A stretch of 64,000 bases of DNA from Citromicrobium bathyomarinum (GTDB lineage Bacteria; Pseudomonadota; Alphaproteobacteria; Sphingomonadales; Sphingomonadaceae), in NCBI GenBank assembly GCA_001306305.2, contig CP155577.1, positions 2,525,501-2,589,500 on the forward strand, in the 5' to 3' direction. Position 1 is the stretch's first letter. The number at the start of each line of letters is the position of its first letter. A program made the position numbers and the translations under genes. Positions 26,642 through 34,155 of this stretch are shown here, piece after piece. Below the pieces are notes generated by a model. The model ran no database searches, was not told the origin of the DNA, and saw only the letters and a list, made by a program, of their open reading frames with translations.

Positions 26642-28599
26642 AGCAATGCCTTTTCCGCCCTGCGACGGGCCACTTCCTCGCGGATACGGCGCGAACGTGC
26701 ACTGGCGCGCAGGTGGCCGAAGATCGACAGCAATCCGCCCAGCGCGATCAGCAGCGCGCCGTACCAGATCAGCGTGACGAACGGCTTCCACCACAGCCGC
26801 AGCTGCCAGCGCCCCTCACCCGCCGCATCGCCGAGGATGGCGTAGAACTGTCCGTCCCACCGGGTCAGCAGCGCGCTTTCGCTCGTACTTTGCGGGGGAT
26901 CGGTGAAATAGCGGGCCTGCGGGCGGAGCACGGTGTCGACGCCGCCCCCGGTGATCGCCAGCCGCCCTTCCAGCGCGGTCCAGTTCGGGCCCGCCACGGG
27001 GTCCACTTCCTGCAGCGTGACCTGGTAAGGCCCGAGCGCAACGCTCTCCCCAGCCTCGACCGCAACCAGTCGCTCGATCGAGAAGGCGGTTTCGCTGGCC
27101 ATGCCGGCAAGGCTCACGGCGACGCCAAAGTGGGCCAGCATCGATCCCCACAGAGCCAGCGGGACGAGCTTGAGCCTGCGCCCGCGCAGGGGCAGCCAGC
27201 TGGCCAGTGCGAGTGCAACGGCGATTGCAAGGCCGAGGATCGGCAGCACCCCGGCATCGGTGAACAGCACCAGCACGGTGACAGAGGCGGCCAGCAGCGC
27301 GCCGACGATCGCCAGCGGCACCGCGATGCGCGACAGGCTGTCACGCTTCCACCGCAGCAGCGGCCCGACCAGCAGGACCAGCAGCATCGGCACGGCGAAG
27401 ATCGCGCTGACCGGATTGTAATAGGGCGGGCCGATCGACACGCGCGTGCCCAGCGCCTCTGCCGCCAGCGGGTACAGCGTGCCCAGCAGCACCACTGCCA
27501 GAATGCCGCTCAGCATAACATTGTTGAACACCAGCGCGCCCTCGCGGCTGACCATGGCGAAGCGCTTGCCCTCGGCCAGCGCACCGGCGCGCAGCGCGAA
27601 CAGCCCGAAGCCACCGCCGACATAGATCGCCAGCAGGCCGAGGATGAAGGCCCCCCGCTCCGGATCGACGGCGAAGGCGTGCACGCTGGTGAGGATGCCG
27701 GAGCGAACCAGGAAGGTGCCGACCATGCTCATCGAAAAGGCGACCACGCCCAGCATGATCGTCCAGGTGCGCAGCGCGTCACGCGCCGCCAGCACGCTGA
27801 CCGAATGGAGCAGTGCGGTCGCGGCGAGCCACGGCATCAGCGATGCGTTTTCGACCGGGTCCCAGAACCACCAGCCGCCCCAGCCCAGTTCGTAATAGGC
27901 CCAGTAGCTGCCCGCCGCGATGCCGAGGGTCAGCGCAACCCACGCCGCAAGCACCCACGGGCGCATGACGCGCGCGAGTTCCGGCCCGGCCTGGCGCGTC
28001 ACCAGCCCGGCGACGACGAAGCTGAACGCAACCGACAGGCCGACATAGCCGAGGTAGAGCGTGGGCGGGTGGAACGCGAGGCCGATATCCTGCAGCAGCG
28101 GGTTGAGCCCGGCCCCGAAATCGGCCGGCGGGTTCAGCCGCGCGAAGGGGTTGGAGCTGAACAGCAGGAAGGCAAGGAAGCCGAGCGCGATGAACGCCTG
28201 TGCAGCCAGCACCGCCTTCATGAAGCGATCGTCCATCCGCCGCTCGAACAGCGCGACCAGCCCGCCCGACAGGCCCAGGATGGTGACCCACAGCAGCATC
28301 GAGCCTTCGTGGTTCCCCCAAGCGGCAGCCAGGCGGTAGATGAACGGCTTGTCGACATGGCTGTTGTCCGCGACCAGCGACACGGACAGGTCGGTCACCG
28401 CGAACACGCGCAGCAGGCAGGCGAAGGCGACCAGCAACAGAAGGCCCTGCACCACCGCCGCAGGCCGCGCGAGCGCGCTGACCGGATGAACCGCGCCGTC
28501 CGCGCCCGCCTCACGCACCCCGAGAACCCCGGCGATGAATTGCAATGCGCAGAGCCCTGCGGCGAGCCACAGGGCAGCAAGACCGATCTCTGCAATCAC
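26638..28599 (-). CDS. ccmF: Cytochrome c heme lyase subunit CcmF
   Basis: A 653-aa polytopic membrane protein that, with CcmH and CcmI, attaches heme to apocytochrome c. It has about 14 hydrophobic spans. The tryptophan-rich heme-handling WWD motif is seen in 'ELGWGGWWFWDPVENASLMPW', with conserved histidines on adjacent loops ('WGNHEGSMLLW' and 'ALLHSVSVLA'). Length is as usual for CcmF. The start is GTG at 28599, which overlaps the ccmE stop. The C-terminus has a periplasmic domain ending with one last span. Confidence 0.95.
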   Translation of the reverse strand: MIAEIGLAALWLAAGLCALQFIAGVLGVREAGADGAVHPVSALARPAAVVQGLLLLVAFACLLRVFAVTDLSVSLVADNSHVDKPFIYRLAAAWGNHEGSMLLWVTILGLSGGLVALFERRMDDRFMKAVLAAQAFIALGFLAFLLFSSNPFARLNPPADFGAGLNPLLQDIGLAFHPPTLYLGYVGLSVAFSFVVAGLVTRQAGPELARVMRPWVLAAWVALTLGIAAGSYWAYYELGWGGWWFWDPVENASLMPWLAATALLHSVSVLAARDALRTWTIMLGVVAFSMSMVGTFLVRSGILTSVHAFAVDPERGAFILGLLAIYVGGGFGLFALRAGALAEGKRFAMVSREGALVFNNVMLSGILAVVLLGTLYPLAAEALGTRVSIGPPYYNPVSAIFAVPMLLVLLVGPLLRWKRDSLSRIAVPLAIVGALLAASVTVLVLFTDAGVLPILGLAIAVALALASWLPLRGRRLKLVPLALWGSMLAHFGVAVSLAGMASETAFSIERLVAVEAGESVALGPYQVTLQEVDPVAGPNWTALEGRLAITGGGVDTVLRPQARYFTDPPQSTSESALLTRWDGQFYAILGDAAGEGRWQLRLWWKPFVTLIWYGALLIALGGLLSIFGHLRASARSRRIREEVARRRAEKALL

Positions 28600-29078
28600 G
28601 GCGTGCCTGCTGCGCTTTCTTCGAGCACTTCGTGCATGGCCTGATCGCTCAGCCCTTCGAGTTCGCGCGGGGTGTAGTTCTCGTCATGCTTGGCGAGCAG
28701 GGTCTCGGCCTCGAAAGTGCCGTTGGTAGCCAGCCGGCCGTTGGCGATCACGCCCGATCCTTCCACGAACAGGTCCGGCACGATCCCGCGATAGGTCACG
28801 GGAATCGCATTGCCTTCGCGCCCGGTCACCCGGAAGGCGATGGTCACGCCGTCCGACAGCGTGCGGATCGAGCCCTGCTGCACCATCCCGCCAAGGCGGA
28901 TCGCGCGGCCCGGCTCTGGCGGGTTCTTGGCGATATCCTCGGGCAGATAGAAATAGTCGGCCTGGCTGCGCAGGCCCCACGCGGCGAGCATTCCTGCCGC
29001 GACCAGCACCAGCAGCGCGACGACCACCAGGATCAGCCGCTGATGCTTGGGGGCGAGGCCGGTCTTCTGCGTATTCAT
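28596..29078 (-). CDS. ccmE: Heme chaperone CcmE
   Basis: A 160-aa membrane-anchored periplasmic protein that binds heme covalently before handing it to CcmF. It has one N-terminal span (about residues 16-37) and an OB-fold domain, with the heme-binding histidine in 'LLAKHDENYTPRE', including the supporting tyrosine. The ATG at 29078 overlaps the ccmD stop by four bases (ATGA). Size and motif are standard. Confidence 0.95.
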   Translation of the reverse strand: MNTQKTGLAPKHQRLILVVVALLVLVAAGMLAAWGLRSQADYFYLPEDIAKNPPEPGRAIRLGGMVQQGSIRTLSDGVTIAFRVTGREGNAIPVTYRGIVPDLFVEGSGVIANGRLATNGTFEAETLLAKHDENYTPRELEGLSDQAMHEVLEESAAGTP

Positions 29079-29230
29079 CCCTTGCGACCCTTCTGCCGCG
29101 CTTCGTCGCGCGCACGCTCTGCCCGGCGCATCCGCAGCCAGCTGAGGATCAGCAGCGCGGCGATCGCCGGAATCGCGATCGCATAGGCGGCGATCACATA
29201 GTCCCATTGGGAGAGGGCTTCGCGAACCAT
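29075..29230 (-). CDS. ccmD: Heme exporter protein CcmD
   Basis: A 51-aa single-span membrane protein (span about residues 13-31, 'YAIAIPAIAALLILSWL') followed by an Arg/Glu-rich cytoplasmic tail, the usual CcmD shape. It helps release heme-loaded CcmE from the CcmABC complex. The ATG at 29230 shares one base with the ccmC stop (TGATG) and its own stop overlaps ccmE (ATGA). Its position between ccmC and ccmE makes the assignment firm despite low sequence information. Confidence 0.9.
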   Translation of the reverse strand: MVREALSQWDYVIAAYAIAIPAIAALLILSWLRMRRAERARDEARQKGRKG

Positions 29231-29958
29231 CAGGCGGGCTCCGCTTCCATCGCGCGGCGGCGCAACCGCGCCTCTGCCTGCGCCTGTGCCAGCAGCGCGC
29301 GCATGTTCATCAGCACGGTCGCGGCGAACAGGCAGGTAAAGCCCAGCATCGCGATCAGCATCGGCCACAGGAACACCCCGTCGATGCTGCTGCCACCGGT
29401 GGTGATGCTGGGCGGCTGGTGAAGCGAGTTCCACCACACGACCGAACGGTTGATGATCGGGATGTTGACCGCCCCGACCAGCCCGAAGATCGCGGGCAGT
29501 CGCGACGAGGCACCCTCGCGGTCGACCGCCTGGCTGAGCGCAATATAGGCGAGGTAGAGGAACAGCAGGATCAGCATGCTGGTCAGCCGCCCGTCCCACA
29601 CCCACCAGGTGCCCCACGTCGGCCGGCCCCAGATCGACCCGGTGGCGAGACAAATCGCCGTGAACACCGCACCCGGAATGGCGGCGGCGCGCGCGGCCAG
29701 AGCCGCGAGCGGGTGGCGCCAGACGAGCAGCGCAAGGCTCGACCCCGCGATCGTCATCCAGCCCGCCATGCCAAGCCACGCGGTCGGCACATGGATAAAG
29801 ATGATCCGCACGGTTTCGCCCATCAGGCGGTCGGGCGGCACCATGACGAGGCCCCACACGATCGCGCCCGTCGAGGCCAGCAGGCCCACAACGAGAAGGA
29901 TCGGTGTCAGCCTTTTCGCGAGACCTAGAAACCGGCGGGGATTAGCGAAACCATGCAT
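29230..29958 (-). CDS. ccmC: Heme exporter protein CcmC
   Basis: A 242-aa protein with six membrane spans that loads heme onto CcmE. The tryptophan-rich WWD motif is present ('WGTWWVWDGRLTSML'), as are the two flanking conserved histidines ('IFIHVPTAW' and 'WNSLHQPPS'). The ATG at 29958 (MHGFANPRRFLGLAKRL) is chosen. It is the first gene of this ccm operon. The ABC parts CcmA and CcmB are not upstream of it, so they must be encoded elsewhere. Confidence 0.94.
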   Translation of the reverse strand: MHGFANPRRFLGLAKRLTPILLVVGLLASTGAIVWGLVMVPPDRLMGETVRIIFIHVPTAWLGMAGWMTIAGSSLALLVWRHPLAALAARAAAIPGAVFTAICLATGSIWGRPTWGTWWVWDGRLTSMLILLFLYLAYIALSQAVDREGASSRLPAIFGLVGAVNIPIINRSVVWWNSLHQPPSITTGGSSIDGVFLWPMLIAMLGFTCLFAATVLMNMRALLAQAQAEARLRRRAMEAEPA

Positions 29959-30073
29959 GATTTTATCGCCTGCCCCTATGCCGCCCGCGCGGGCTGCGCG
30001 CAAGGATTCGTCGCGTTTTTTGCCCGCAGGCCGCGGGATCACCCCCGGCCTGATCGGGGCGAGCCGGATCGGA

Positions 30074-31150
30074 TCAGCCGCGGCCGATCAGCTTCTGCGC
30101 CATCGCGTCGGCGACCTGGTCGGGTGAGGAACCGCTCGCCTCGCTGTCCTGCCAGATCTTGGTCAGCCGCTCGGGGATCTGCGCGATGCGCTTGCGCACT
30201 TCGTTAATGTCGCACGGAGCGCTGTCGCGGCGGCACAGATATTCCATCGTGACGCTGATGATGCCGCCCGCGTTGATCACGTAGTCGGGCGCGTAGAGAA
30301 TCCCGCGCTCGGCCAGTGCGGCACCGTTTCCGGGCCCGGCAAGCTGGTTGTTCGCGCCGCCTGCAACGATCGCGCAGTCGAGCCGGGCAATCCCCTCGTC
30401 ATTGAGGATCGCGCCCAGCGCATTGGGGCTGAACACGTCGCAGCCCAGCGACATGATAGCATCGGGAGCGACCACGTCGGCACCCAGTTCCTGCCCCAGC
30501 GCCTGTGCGCCGTCGGTATCGATGTCCGCCAGTGTCAGCTTGGCGCCATCCTTGGCGAGCAGGCGAGCGACGCCGCCGCCGACGCTGCCGACGCCCTGCA
30601 TCGCAACATGCACACCCTCGACGCTGTCGCGCCCCAGCTTGTGCTGCACGGCGGCCTTGATGCCCAGATAGATGCCGAGCGCGGTGAACGGGCCGGGATT
30701 GCCGCCCGCCTCGCCTTCCGCGACCGGCAGACCGGAGACGTAATCGGTCCGCTGGTTGACCGCGACCATGTCTTCCACGGTGATGCCGACATCTTCGGCG
30801 GTGACGTATTTGCCGCCCAGAGCGTCGACCGCATCGCCGAACGCGGCGAGCATCTCGGGCGTCTTCTTGCGTTCCGGATTGGCGAGGATCACCGCCTTGC
30901 CCCCGCCCATCGGCAGGCCGGCCATGGCGTTCTTGTAGCTCATCCCGCGGCTCAGGCGCAGCGCGTCGCGCATCGCGGCGGCAGGTTCGGCATAATGCCA
31001 GAACCGCGTGCCGCCCGCTGCCGGGCCGAGATGGGTGGAGTGAAGCGCGATGATCGCGGTCAGACCCCGCTTTTCGTCATGAACGAAGTGGACGACCTCG
31101 TGGTCGTCGAAATCGGGGTCGGTCCAGAAAGCGCTCATCGGCTTGTGCAT
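30074..31150 (-). CDS. Leu/Phe/Val-type amino acid dehydrogenase
   Basis: A 358-aa NAD-dependent oxidoreductase for oxidative deamination of a hydrophobic amino acid. It has the ELFV dehydrogenase N-terminal domain ('LGPAAGGTRFW', 'MSYKNAMAGLPMGGGKAVI' with the catalytic Lys) and a Rossmann domain ('VAMQGVGSVGGGVARLL', 'LADIDTDGAQAL'). Length fits leucine dehydrogenase rather than longer glutamate dehydrogenases. Substrate choice cannot be fixed by eye. Tandem ATGs at 31153/31150 and another at 31138 are possible starts. It stands alone between ccmC and tRNA-His. Confidence 0.9.
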   Translation of the reverse strand: MHKPMSAFWTDPDFDDHEVVHFVHDEKRGLTAIIALHSTHLGPAAGGTRFWHYAEPAAAMRDALRLSRGMSYKNAMAGLPMGGGKAVILANPERKKTPEMLAAFGDAVDALGGKYVTAEDVGITVEDMVAVNQRTDYVSGLPVAEGEAGGNPGPFTALGIYLGIKAAVQHKLGRDSVEGVHVAMQGVGSVGGGVARLLAKDGAKLTLADIDTDGAQALGQELGADVVAPDAIMSLGCDVFSPNALGAILNDEGIARLDCAIVAGGANNQLAGPGNGAALAERGILYAPDYVINAGGIISVTMEYLCRRDSAPCDINEVRKRIAQIPERLTKIWQDSEASGSSPDQVADAMAQKLIGRG

Positions 31151-31228
31151 CATCCCTGCAAGAGTGATCCGGGCTCGCACGAACCCGGCAGCGCCGGTTC
31201 TCTCGAACCCTAGACCCGCAGGGGAAAA

Positions 31229-31306
31229 TGGGGCGATCGAGGGGTCTCGAACCCCCGACCTCCGGTACCACAAACCGGCGCTCTAACCAACTGAGCTACG
31301 ATCGCC
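31229..31306 (-). tRNA. tRNA-His (GUG)
   Basis: Reading the minus strand gives a complete cloverleaf. The acceptor GCGATCG pairs perfectly with CGATCGC, the anticodon stem CCGGT/ACCGG holds the loop TTGTGGT with anticodon GTG, and the T-arm carries GGTTCGA. An extra 5' G (G-1) is encoded opposite C73, the standard histidine identity element, and the terminal CCA is encoded. Confidence 0.96.
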
Positions 31307-31500
31307 ATATGCCCCGACGCGGCCACGCCAGGCGCAGGGCAGTTACGTACACGAATCGCCGCGTCAAGAGCGGAACTTGCGTGTGGAGGCTCGCTTGCAT
31401 GCCGAGCGCGATTTGGGAAGTGAAAAACGCAAAATCCTTGTCTTTACGCATCATTATTGCGCGGCTTGCAAAATAGTCCACCGCTTCGCATGAGGCGCGC

Positions 31501-32133
31501 ATGCGCGATCCGGGCGAATCCGATTCAGACGAACTCGCGGCGCGGGGCATGCAGCGTCTCCCCTTCCCCAAGGTCGAGCTCCTGCAGATGCGGCAATTCC
31601 TCGATCCGGATTTCTGCGGTGAGCTGATCGCGATGATCGATGCGGACCGGCGCCCCTCCACCCTCGCCGATCACGACGGCGACATGTATTTCCGCACCAG
31701 CGAGACCTGCGATCTGCCGATGGACGACCCGCGCACCCAGCGGCTCGAGGCGATGCTGGCGGAACTCTCAGGCATCGACCCCAGGCATGGCGAGCCCTTG
31801 CAGGGACAGCGCTATGCCGTCGGGCAGGAATTCAAGGCGCATTGCGACTATTTCAATCCCGACGGGCAGGACTGGGAGAAATACTGCTCGGTCGCGGGCC
31901 AGCGCACCTGGACCTTCATGATCTACCTCAACGAGCCCGAGGCCGGCGGCGCGACGCGGTTCAAGGTGCTCAAGAAGAGCTTCCAGCCCGAAACCGGCAA
32001 GCTGGTGTGCTGGAACAACCGCCGCCCCGACCAGTCGACCAACCCCAATACGATGCATCACGGGATGAAGGTGCGCAAAGGCACCAAGTACGTGATCACC
32101 AAGTGGTATCGCGAGAAGCCGTGGGGGTGGTGA
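31501..32133 (+). CDS. 2-oxoglutarate/Fe(II) dioxygenase, prolyl 4-hydroxylase family
   Basis: A 210-aa protein of the P4Hc family. The iron ligands are His-x-Asp in 'FKAHCDYFNPDGQ' (about residues 118-120) and the distal His in 'NTMHHGMKV' (about residue 187), with the 2-oxoglutarate-binding Lys in 'KGTKYVITKWY'. It is a stand-alone catalytic domain. Bacterial relatives hydroxylate protein prolines, but the target is unknown here. The ATG at 31501 is the first in frame after a 194-base spacer downstream of tRNA-His (opposite strand). Confidence 0.9.
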   Translation: MRDPGESDSDELAARGMQRLPFPKVELLQMRQFLDPDFCGELIAMIDADRRPSTLADHDGDMYFRTSETCDLPMDDPRTQRLEAMLAELSGIDPRHGEPLQGQRYAVGQEFKAHCDYFNPDGQDWEKYCSVAGQRTWTFMIYLNEPEAGGATRFKVLKKSFQPETGKLVCWNNRRPDQSTNPNTMHHGMKVRKGTKYVITKWYREKPWGW

Positions 32134-32247
32134 GACGCAATCCGGAGTGAGGAAACGGCGCTCGACCGTGTGCAAGTTGACTGAGATCAATCTTCGGCCC
32201 GCCGCTTCCTGCTAGACCGTCGAAACAACGGTTACAGGAGAGTGGCA

Positions 32248-32565
32248 ATGACCGACTATGGCGATCTGCGCGAACAGCTCGAGCAGCGGCTAGCGGACTT
32301 GCTCGAGCGGGCTGACGTGATCGAAGACGATCTGCGCCACCCCCTCGAAGCCGATTCGAGCGAGCAGGCGATCGATCTGGCCGACGACGAGGCGCTCGAG
32401 GGCGTCGACGGGGTCCTGCGCGAGGAAATCGCACAGATCCGCATGGCGCTCCTGCGGATCGAGAAAGGCACCTACGGCAGGTGCAGCCAATGCGGGAAAC
32501 CGATCGCTCGCAAGCGACTGGAAGCGCGACCCATCGCGACACGCTGCGTCGACTGCGCCAGCTAG
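32248..32565 (+). CDS. DksA/TraR-type zinc-finger protein
   Basis: A 105-aa protein with an N-terminal coiled-coil helix pair (about residues 3-75) and a C-terminal four-cysteine zinc finger: CSQC and CVDC around 'GKPIARKRLEARP'. This is the DksA/TraR family, which enters the RNA polymerase secondary channel. At 105 aa it is shorter than classical DksA (about 150 aa), so it may be a DksA-like paralogue. The ATG at 32248 has AGGAG seven bases upstream, a very good Shine-Dalgarno. A terminator follows. Confidence 0.9.
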   Translation: MTDYGDLREQLEQRLADLLERADVIEDDLRHPLEADSSEQAIDLADDEALEGVDGVLREEIAQIRMALLRIEKGTYGRCSQCGKPIARKRLEARPIATRCVDCAS

Positions 32566-32592
32566 CTTGGGCCAGCTAGGTTCGGCAAACGG

Positions 32593-32624
32593 AAAAGGGC
32601 GGCCCCGTCGGACCGCCCTTCCCT
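32593..32624. terminator. Bidirectional intrinsic terminator
   Basis: AAGGGCGG (32595-32602) pairs perfectly with CCGCCCTT (32613-32620). A-rich and T-rich flanks make it usable for both the DksA-like gene (plus) and rpmE (minus). Confidence 0.7.
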
Positions 32625-32658
32625 CGCGGCACGAGGCCGCAAAGCGCGTAAAATCGCG

Positions 32659-32883
32659 TTACTTCTTGAGGCTGAGCCCACCGAAGCGCTTGTTGAACGC
32701 GGCCACGCGGCCACCTTCCTGAAGCTGCTGCTTGCCGCCGGTCCATGCCGGGTGGCTGGTCGGGTCGATTTCCAGCGTCAGCGTGTCGCCTTCCTTGCCC
32801 CAAGTGGAGCGGGTCTGGAATTCGGTACCATCGGTCATCTTGACCGTAATGGTGTGATAATCGGGGTGACCTTCGGCCTTCAT
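32659..32883 (-). CDS. rpmE: 50S ribosomal protein L31
   Basis: A 74-aa ribosomal protein of the large subunit. It starts '[19 protein letters not shown]' and contains '[25 protein letters not shown]', typical of L31. There is no cysteine, so this is the zinc-independent (C-minus) type. The ATG at 32883 fits the family; the longer frame is an artefact. It is separated by about 100 bases from fabZ on the same strand and followed by a terminator. Confidence 0.95.
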   Translation of the reverse strand: MKAEGHPDYHTITVKMTDGTEFQTRSTWGKEGDTLTLEIDPTSHPAWTGGKQQLQEGGRVAAFNKRFGGLSLKK

Positions 32884-32984
32884 GTCATGTCTCCATAGCC
32901 TCGGAACGGTTCCGACCGGTCCAGCTGTTGGGTGGGAAAGGCGCGCGGATAGTCGCAACGCGCCCGATTGGCAAGCCTGATCGC

Positions 32985-33455
32985 TTACTCGGGCGGATCG
33001 GCGATCATCGCGGTGAACTCGCACTCGCAGGTCGTCTTGCCGTCAACGCTCGCCTTGCCGGCGAACTTGTAGACCCGGCTGCGCTTCTGCAGGAACGAGA
33101 CCTTGAGATCGAGCAGGCAACCCGGCGTCACCGGCGCGCGGAACTTGGCTCCGTCGATGCCCATGAAATAGACCAGCTTGCCACTGCCGGCGAGTTCCAG
33201 CGTCTCTATCCCGAGGATCGCGGCAGCCTGCGCCAGCGCTTCGATCTGCAACACGCCGGGCATGATCGGCGCGCCGGGGAAGTGGCCCTGGAAGAAATCC
33301 TCGTTGAAGGTCACTGCCTTCACCGCGTGGATTTCCTCGCCCTTGGTCAGGCTTTCGACCCGGTCGACCAGCAGCATGGGGTAACGGTGCGGCAGGGCCT
33401 TGAGGACCTGCCGCACATCCATTTTCCGCGTGTCGGCTGTTTCGCTATTATCCAT
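32985..33455 (-). CDS. fabZ: 3-hydroxyacyl-ACP dehydratase FabZ
   Basis: A 156-aa hot-dog-fold dehydratase of fatty acid elongation. Catalytic His lies in '[13 protein letters not shown]' region and the second conserved motif is '[18 protein letters not shown]' with the catalytic Glu. It sits just after bamA and skp, the usual alphaproteobacterial cluster, although lpxD, lpxA and lpxB, which often lie nearby, are not present here. The ATG at 33455 gives the expected short leader. Confidence 0.96.
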   Translation of the reverse strand: MDNSETADTRKMDVRQVLKALPHRYPMLLVDRVESLTKGEEIHAVKAVTFNEDFFQGHFPGAPIMPGVLQIEALAQAAAILGIETLELAGSGKLVYFMGIDGAKFRAPVTPGCLLDLKVSFLQKRSRVYKFAGKASVDGKTTCECEFTAMIADPPE

Positions 33456-33468
33456 GTCGGCGACGGTA

Positions 33469-34155
33469 TCAGCGCCCGGACGGCTGCGCGGGGGCCTGCT
33501 GCTGCTGGCCCTGCTGCTGCGCGGCCTGCATCGCCTGCTGCTGCGCGAGGCCCAGCAGGATCTGCTGAATGCGCTGCTGCAGCGCGACTGCCTGACGGCT
33601 CGGCTGCCAGTTCGCCGGCGGCGCGGTCTGCACGCTGGGCATACGCTGGTCGAGCACGGTCAGGATGTCCTGCGTCACATTGGCGTTTTCCGGCGCATAC
33701 TGAACCACGTCCGGGCTCAGCAGCATCTGGATCTTCTTCTGCTGGATGACCTGATTCTGTGCGTTTTCGTAGTCGGCCACCAGTTGCTCGATCGCATAGG
33801 CCTGCGCCAGCTGAATCGGCTGATAGATCTGCGCGATCTGCTGCTCTTTCTGCTGGATCTGGGCCACCACGGTCGGGTTCGCCTGGATTTCCGCGTCGCT
33901 CACCTGGTTGTCCGAATTGGTGTCGAGGCTGCGCTCGAGCTGCGAGGCTTCCTGGCGGACCGTGCTGAGCTGCTGGAGCTGCGCCTGATACTGCTGGCTG
34001 ATCTGCTGATAGGCGGCCTGACGCGCGGCGCTCTGCAGGATCACCGCTTCGGGGTTGCTGATTGCGATGCCATTGACCTGAGCGGCGGCGGGCACGGCGG
34101 CCAGCGTGGCGCCCAGGATGGTCGCACCGGCGAGCATTGCTTTGGCGAGTTTCAT
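33469..34155 (-). CDS. skp: Periplasmic chaperone of OmpH/Skp family
   Basis: A 228-aa exported protein with a signal peptide (about residues 1-25, ending AAAQ) and a long Gln-rich helical region ('[18 protein letters not shown]', '[19 protein letters not shown]'), as in Skp, which escorts unfolded outer-membrane proteins to the BAM complex. The C-terminal 30 residues are almost pure Gln/Ala/Pro, longer than in enterobacterial Skp. The ATG overlaps the bamA stop by one base (TGATG), which couples it to its functional partner. Confidence 0.9.
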   Translation of the reverse strand: MKLAKAMLAGATILGATLAAVPAAAQVNGIAISNPEAVILQSAARQAAYQQISQQYQAQLQQLSTVRQEASQLERSLDTNSDNQVSDAEIQANPTVVAQIQQKEQQIAQIYQPIQLAQAYAIEQLVADYENAQNQVIQQKKIQMLLSPDVVQYAPENANVTQDILTVLDQRMPSVQTAPPANWQPSRQAVALQQRIQQILLGLAQQQAMQAAQQQGQQQQAPAQPSGR

